Positions 30,186-33,318 of a stretch of DNA of 33,318 nucleotides are shown here, in pieces. Made by a program: the position numbers and the translations under genes. This stretch comes from DATARH01 sp036273175 (lineage in GTDB: Bacteria > Pseudomonadota > Alphaproteobacteria > ATCC43930 > CGMCC-115725): positions 1 through 33,318 of the forward strand of contig DASUIE010000200.1 of assembly GCA_036273175.1 (NCBI GenBank), read 5' to 3'. Numbering within the stretch: the first letter of the stretch is position 1; the number at the start of each line of letters is the position of its first letter. The notes under the pieces were generated by a model. It did not search any database and was not told where the DNA came from. It worked only from the letters and a program-made list of their open reading frames with translations.

Positions 30186-31151
30186 ATGGCGAAATCGGCA
30201 AGGACGGCGACTTGGCTCGTCGGGGATATCGGCGGGACAAACGCCCGGTTCGGGCTGATGTCGCCGCGCCGCAAGCTGCTGCATTCACAGGTTCTGGCCG
30301 ATTCCGACTACCCCGGCATCGCCGAGGCGATCGCCGCGTTTCTCGACGGGCGCGGCGATCTGCCCGCCCCCCGCCGCGGCGCCATCGCGATCGCCTCGCC
30401 GATCGCCGGCGACCAGGTCCGCATGACGAACCATCCGTGGCGCTTCTCGATCGAGGGATTGCGGCGGAGCCTCGGCTTCGAGCGGCTCGAGATCATCAAC
30501 GACTTTACCGCGCAGGCGCTGGCGCTGCCGCATCTCGGCGACGGCGACAAGACGCGGGTCGGCGGCGGCAGCGCGGTTGCCGGGCGGCCGCTGGCGGTGC
30601 TCGGGCCGGGCTCCGGCCTCGGCGTATCCGGGTTGGTGCCGGCCGGCCGGAAATGGATTCCGCTGACCGGCGAGGGCGGGCACGCGACGATGGCGCCTGG
30701 CGACGACCGCGAAAGCGCGGTGCTGGCGCATCTGCGCGGCCGGTTCGACCATGTTTCGGCCGAGCGATGCCTCTCGGGCCCGGGTCTGGTGAATTTGTAC
30801 CAGGCGCTATGCGCGGTCGATGGCGCGCAGGCGGCCCAACTCACGGCCGCCCAGATCACCGACGCCGAAACCGCGGCCGCCGATGCCCGCTGCGCCGAGG
30901 CGTCCGATATGTTTTGCGCGATGCTCGGCGCCGCGGCCGGGAATCTCGCACTGACGTTGGGCGCGCAGGGCGGGGTCTATATCGCCGGCGGGATCGTGCC
31001 GCGGCTGGGCAGCCGGTTCGCCGCCTCGCCGTTCCGCGCCCGGTTCGAAGCCAAGGGCCGGTTCCGCGCCTATCTGGCGGCGATCCCGACCGCAGTGGTG
31101 ACGCACCCGCTCGCCGCCTTTGTCGGTTGCGGCGCGGCGCTCAGCGGGTAG
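30186..31151 (+). CDS. glk: Glucokinase
   Basis: 321 residues, bacterial Glk (hexokinase-like ASKHA fold) phosphorylating glucose with ATP. ATP-binding VGDIGGTNARFGL (12-24), catalytic Asp106 in LEIINDFTAQALALP, LGPGSGLGVSG phosphate loop, LTGEGGHATMAPGDDRE (glucose-contacting Glu-His) and the C-terminal GGVYIAGGIVPRLG and HPLAAFVGCGAAL. ATG at 30186 has GGGGGAAGGGGAC upstream. Its last 11 bases overlap the 3' end of the convergent Sua5 gene. The 294 bp upstream of the gene hold the candidate sRNA on the other strand. Confidence 0.95.
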   Translation: MAKSARTATWLVGDIGGTNARFGLMSPRRKLLHSQVLADSDYPGIAEAIAAFLDGRGDLPAPRRGAIAIASPIAGDQVRMTNHPWRFSIEGLRRSLGFERLEIINDFTAQALALPHLGDGDKTRVGGGSAVAGRPLAVLGPGSGLGVSGLVPAGRKWIPLTGEGGHATMAPGDDRESAVLAHLRGRFDHVSAERCLSGPGLVNLYQALCAVDGAQAAQLTAAQITDAETAAADARCAEASDMFCAMLGAAAGNLALTLGAQGGVYIAGGIVPRLGSRFAASPFRARFEAKGRFRAYLAAIPTAVVTHPLAAFVGCGAALSG

Positions 31152-32058
31152 CGGCGCGGCGGAGGCGGTCGTTGATCGCCCTGCCGAGGCCGGTTTCGGG
31201 TATCGGCATCACCGCCATCCCACTGAATTCCGGCCGGTCGAGCCGCCGCAGCATCGCGAACAGATTGGCCGCGGCCTCTTCGAGATCGCCGGCGCGCGAC
31301 AAGTTCTCGTCGCCCGCCGCCGGCCCGAAGGCGAGCAGCGCCTCGCCCGGCCGCGCCGCTTTCGCTCCGAGCCGTACCGGGAGGGCCGGCGCATAGTGGC
31401 CGCGCAGCTGCCCGGGAGAGCGTGGCGCGGCGGGGTCGGATTGCGGCGTGGCGACGGCGCCGAGGGCTTCATTCAGCGCTTCGAGCGTGACCCCGCCGGG
31501 CCGCAGCAGGGCCGGGGTCTCGCCCGTCAGGTCGAGAACCGTCGATTCGACGCCGACCGCGCACCGGCCGCCGTCCAGGATCAGCGGGATGTCGAGCTCG
31601 GCGGCATGCGCCGCCTCGGTCGGGCTGACCCGGCCCGAGCGGTTCGCGGAGGGCGCGGCGAGCGGGACCGCGGCGGCCCGCAATAGGGCCTGAGCCACCG
31701 GATGCGCCGGCACCCGCAGCGCGACCGTGTCGAGCCCGGCGCAGGCGAGAAGCGATACGCCGCTCTCCGCGCGCCGCGGCAGCACCAGCGTCAGCGGTCC
31801 CGGCCAGAACCGCGCCGCGGCATCGCGCGCGCGCCCGTCGAACGCGGCGATCCGTTCGGCGGCGGCGAGATCGGTCACATGGACGATGAGCGGATTGAAG
31901 CGGGGCCGTCCCTTGGCGGCGAAGATGCGCGCGACGGCGCGGTCGTCGGTCGCGTTGCCGCCGAGCCCGTAGACCGTTTCCGTAGGGAACGCGACAAGCT
32001 CACCGGCCCGCAGCAGCGCCGCGGCCTCGGCGATCGCCTCCGGTGTGGCGGGTTTTAT
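31141..32058 (-). CDS. L-threonylcarbamoyladenylate synthase Sua5/YrdC, non-canonical start
   Basis: Makes threonylcarbamoyl-AMP for tRNA t6A37. YrdC domain at 8-205: LVAFPTETVYGLGGNATDDR (21-40), KGR motif (AAKGRP, Lys49/Arg51), RFNPLIVHV, PSANRSGRVSPT and ILDGGRCAVGVESTVLDL; then the linker SPGQLRGHYAPALPVRL and the C-terminal Sua5 domain. The coding signature runs continuously to about 32058, but there is no in-frame ATG, GTG or TTG between the upstream TGA and the internal GTG at 31878, which would remove about 60 essential residues. Best start candidate is ATA at 32058, overlapping the TauD-gene stop (ATAA), as if an ATGA-type overlap had changed. About 305 residues, close to the Sua5 norm. 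Confidence 0.88.
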   Translation of the reverse strand: MKPATPEAIAEAAALLRAGELVAFPTETVYGLGGNATDDRAVARIFAAKGRPRFNPLIVHVTDLAAAERIAAFDGRARDAAARFWPGPLTLVLPRRAESGVSLLACAGLDTVALRVPAHPVAQALLRAAAVPLAAPSANRSGRVSPTEAAHAAELDIPLILDGGRCAVGVESTVLDLTGETPALLRPGGVTLEALNEALGAVATPQSDPAAPRSPGQLRGHYAPALPVRLGAKAARPGEALLAFGPAAGDENLSRAGDLEEAAANLFAMLRRLDRPEFSGMAVMPIPETGLGRAINDRLRRAATR

Positions 32059-33053
32059 CGCGGCCCGCGTCCCGCTTGCGGATCGACCCCCATGCGGCCG
32101 GAGCGGTTCTGGTAGAGATGCACCTCGGGCGCCATCGGCCGCGCCGGCTCGCCTTCAAGCCAGAGCCGGTAGAGGAGACGCTTGCGGCCAGGCTCGTCCC
32201 AATCGGTGAAGGCGGTGCGGGCGTGCAGGATTTCGTAATTGTTGATGAACGAGGCCTCGCCCGGGTTGAGACGAACCTCGAAGCGCACGTCGTCGCGCAT
32301 CGCCACTTCCTCGAACGCGGCCAGCGCGCCCTCTTCGAGCGGCGAGAGCGGCGTGCCGAGCGTCTGCGCGCCGCGGTCGATGACCCCGCGCACGTAGCGG
32401 CAGCTCAGCAATCCGCCCCGCCCGGAAAAGACCGGCACCCGGTACGGCGTCACCGGATCGTCCTCCGGCGCTTCCTCGCCGCGCCGGTCGCAGCGGAAGC
32501 CGCGCTCCAGCACCGGCAGGTATTGGGGGTGCTCGCGAGAAATAATCTCGTGAATCTTCAACGAGCTGGAATAGATGCTCATGCCGCCGAGCTTGGCGTC
32601 GCGGACGCAAAGGAGGCCGACGATCTCGGCCGAATCGGTGTGCAGGTTCAGCTCGCGCGCCGTGGTGTAGCCGCGCGACGCCTTTTCGACATTGGTGACG
32701 TGGCCGAGATAGTCGCCGTCGGCGCTTTGCGACACGGCATGGCCGAAATGGCTGCCGACGCCGAAATACACCGCCTGCATCTCCTCCGGCGTGTACTTGC
32801 CGACCGGAAAGCCGCGCATGATCAGGAGGCCCGGGCCGGTCTTGATCCGGTGCAGCACCTCGGCGAGCGCGCCGTCGAGGTCCGGGTGCGAGAACTGCGC
32901 CTTCGCGATCAGGTGCGGCGGGCGATCGCTGCCGAGCAACGGCGCCATCAGCGCGTCGATCGCGCGGAGTTGCGCCGGCCCGAAATCCCAATAGAGCGCC
33001 TCGCGGTCGAGCCGCTTGCCGAGCCAGCCTTCGCGGTGCCTTTCGACTGCCAT
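32055..33053 (-). CDS. TauD/TfdA-family Fe(II)/2-oxoglutarate dioxygenase
   Basis: 332 residues. Iron ligands His138 and Asp140 (LNLHTDSAEIVGLLC) and His278 (NNYEILHARTAF), 2-oxoglutarate Arg in GRKRLLYRLWLEGEP. N-terminal GPGLLIMRGFPVGKYTPEEMQAVYFGVGSHFG is the usual TauD start of the beta-helix. The preferred substrate (taurine, gamma-butyrobetaine, aryloxyacids, others) cannot be told; the FSGRGGLLSCRYVRGVIDRG and SFINNYEILHARTAFTDWDEPG blocks resemble the group acting near TPP enzymes in Proteobacteria. GGAAGAGGCG precedes the ATG. Sits between a TPP-enzyme gene and the Sua5 gene on the same strand; the overlap with Sua5 suggests shared transcription. Confidence 0.92.
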   Translation of the reverse strand: MAVERHREGWLGKRLDREALYWDFGPAQLRAIDALMAPLLGSDRPPHLIAKAQFSHPDLDGALAEVLHRIKTGPGLLIMRGFPVGKYTPEEMQAVYFGVGSHFGHAVSQSADGDYLGHVTNVEKASRGYTTARELNLHTDSAEIVGLLCVRDAKLGGMSIYSSSLKIHEIISREHPQYLPVLERGFRCDRRGEEAPEDDPVTPYRVPVFSGRGGLLSCRYVRGVIDRGAQTLGTPLSPLEEGALAAFEEVAMRDDVRFEVRLNPGEASFINNYEILHARTAFTDWDEPGRKRLLYRLWLEGEPARPMAPEVHLYQNRSGRMGVDPQAGRGPR

Positions 33054-33069
33054 TTCGCCTCTTCCTCCG

Positions 33070-33318
33070 TTACCGGGTTCCGCGCACGCGGCCGGTGATC
33101 AACGTGGGCCACGGGTCGGGCATTTCCCCGACCGGGACCTCGATCAGTGTCGGCCCGCGCCGCTTGATCGCCGCCGCCAGCTCGCGGCGCAGTTCCGCCG
33201 GGCTCAGCGCCCGCACCCCGGCGATGCCATAGCTCTCGGCCATCCTCGGAAAGTTCGGGTTGAGCAGCTCGGTCGCGATCAGGCGGTTGCCGTAATCGAC
33301 TTTCTGCATGCGCCGGAC
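33070..33318 (-). CDS. Thiamine-diphosphate-dependent enzyme, C-terminal end (partial)
   Basis: 82 codons of the C-terminal part are in the window; the frame is open through the right edge (V-R-R-M-Q-K-V-D-Y-G), so the ATG at 33309 is internal. MQKVDYGNRLIATELLNPNF, PRMAESYGIAG and VRALSPAELRRELAAAI resemble the end of the PP/TPP-C domain of acetolactate-synthase-like enzymes (NxxYG...VDYGN...D F..LAESFG), and GPTLIEVPVGEMPDPWPTL is the usual end. Substrate is not deducible from this fragment. It is upstream of and in line with the TauD gene, 16 bp apart, so an operon is likely. Confidence 0.85.
   Translation of the reverse strand, partial: VRRMQKVDYGNRLIATELLNPNFPRMAESYGIAGVRALSPAELRRELAAAIKRRGPTLIEVPVGEMPDPWPTLITGRVRGTR

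Overview
The window is a gene-dense, very GC-rich chromosomal segment that looks alphaproteobacterial. The pointers are a RegB/RegA (PrrBA/ActSR) redox two-component pair with its diagnostic motifs, a CpdR-type single-domain response regulator divergent from an N-formylglutamate amidohydrolase, a DUF1127 small protein, and a candidate sRNA with an anti-Shine-Dalgarno UUUCCUCCC segment. The genus cannot be fixed from the sequence. No tRNA, rRNA, insertion sequence, prophage or CRISPR array was seen.

Layout. 1-930: 3' part of cobT. 931-2899 (minus): glycine-zipper lipoprotein-like secreted protein and a two-gene ABC exporter, divergent from regB-regA (2956-4910, plus). 4979-10003 (minus): alpha/beta hydrolase, then two unusual multidomain proteins in tandem, a cysteine-dioxygenase-like cupin fused to four rhodanese domains and a membrane class III nucleotide cyclase fused to an FGE-sulfatase (SUMF1) domain. 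10119-11682 (plus): intradiol dioxygenase and a PAS-like protein. 11683-13961 (minus): an APH-type kinase plus acyl-CoA dehydrogenase pair resembling ACAD10/11 and the Lva 4-hydroxyacyl-CoA route. 14059-14714: VapBC toxin-antitoxin with palindromic operator. 14711-16968: LysR regulator divergent from a DUF1127 gene, a 51-codon gene and a CmcJ/AsaB-type oxygenase, closed by a terminator. 16980-19959: HpaI-type aldolase, DMT exporter, phosphatidylserine synthase and a cupin. 19974-20498: remnant of a polymorphic-toxin-like domain with a 1-nt frameshift, overlapped by its probable immunity gene.

20517-21452 is the most notable locus: a GrdB/PrdB-like reductase gene interrupted by an in-frame UGA exactly at the first position of a UxxC motif and followed by a bacterial-SECIS-like hairpin, that is, a probable selenoprotein which ordinary gene calling splits in two. 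It is followed by a class III CoA-transferase, an isopenicillin-N-synthase-like 2OG oxygenase and a convergent molybdopterin oxidoreductase. 25852-28546 (minus): PCuAC and SCO1 copper chaperones overlapping with RF3 (prfC). 28568-29891: cpdR and N-formylglutamate amidohydrolase, divergent. 29905-29998: candidate minus-strand sRNA with its own promoter and terminator. 30186-31151: glucokinase. 31141-33318 (minus): a Sua5/YrdC gene with no canonical start codon, a TauD-family dioxygenase, and the 3' end of a thiamine-diphosphate enzyme.

Functionally the window mixes core housekeeping (cobalamin, tRNA t6A, RF3, PssA, Glk), redox/copper control of respiration (RegBA, SCO1, PCuAC), and accessory small-molecule oxidation/reduction. 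All calls rest on reading translations and motifs by eye; no database search was run.
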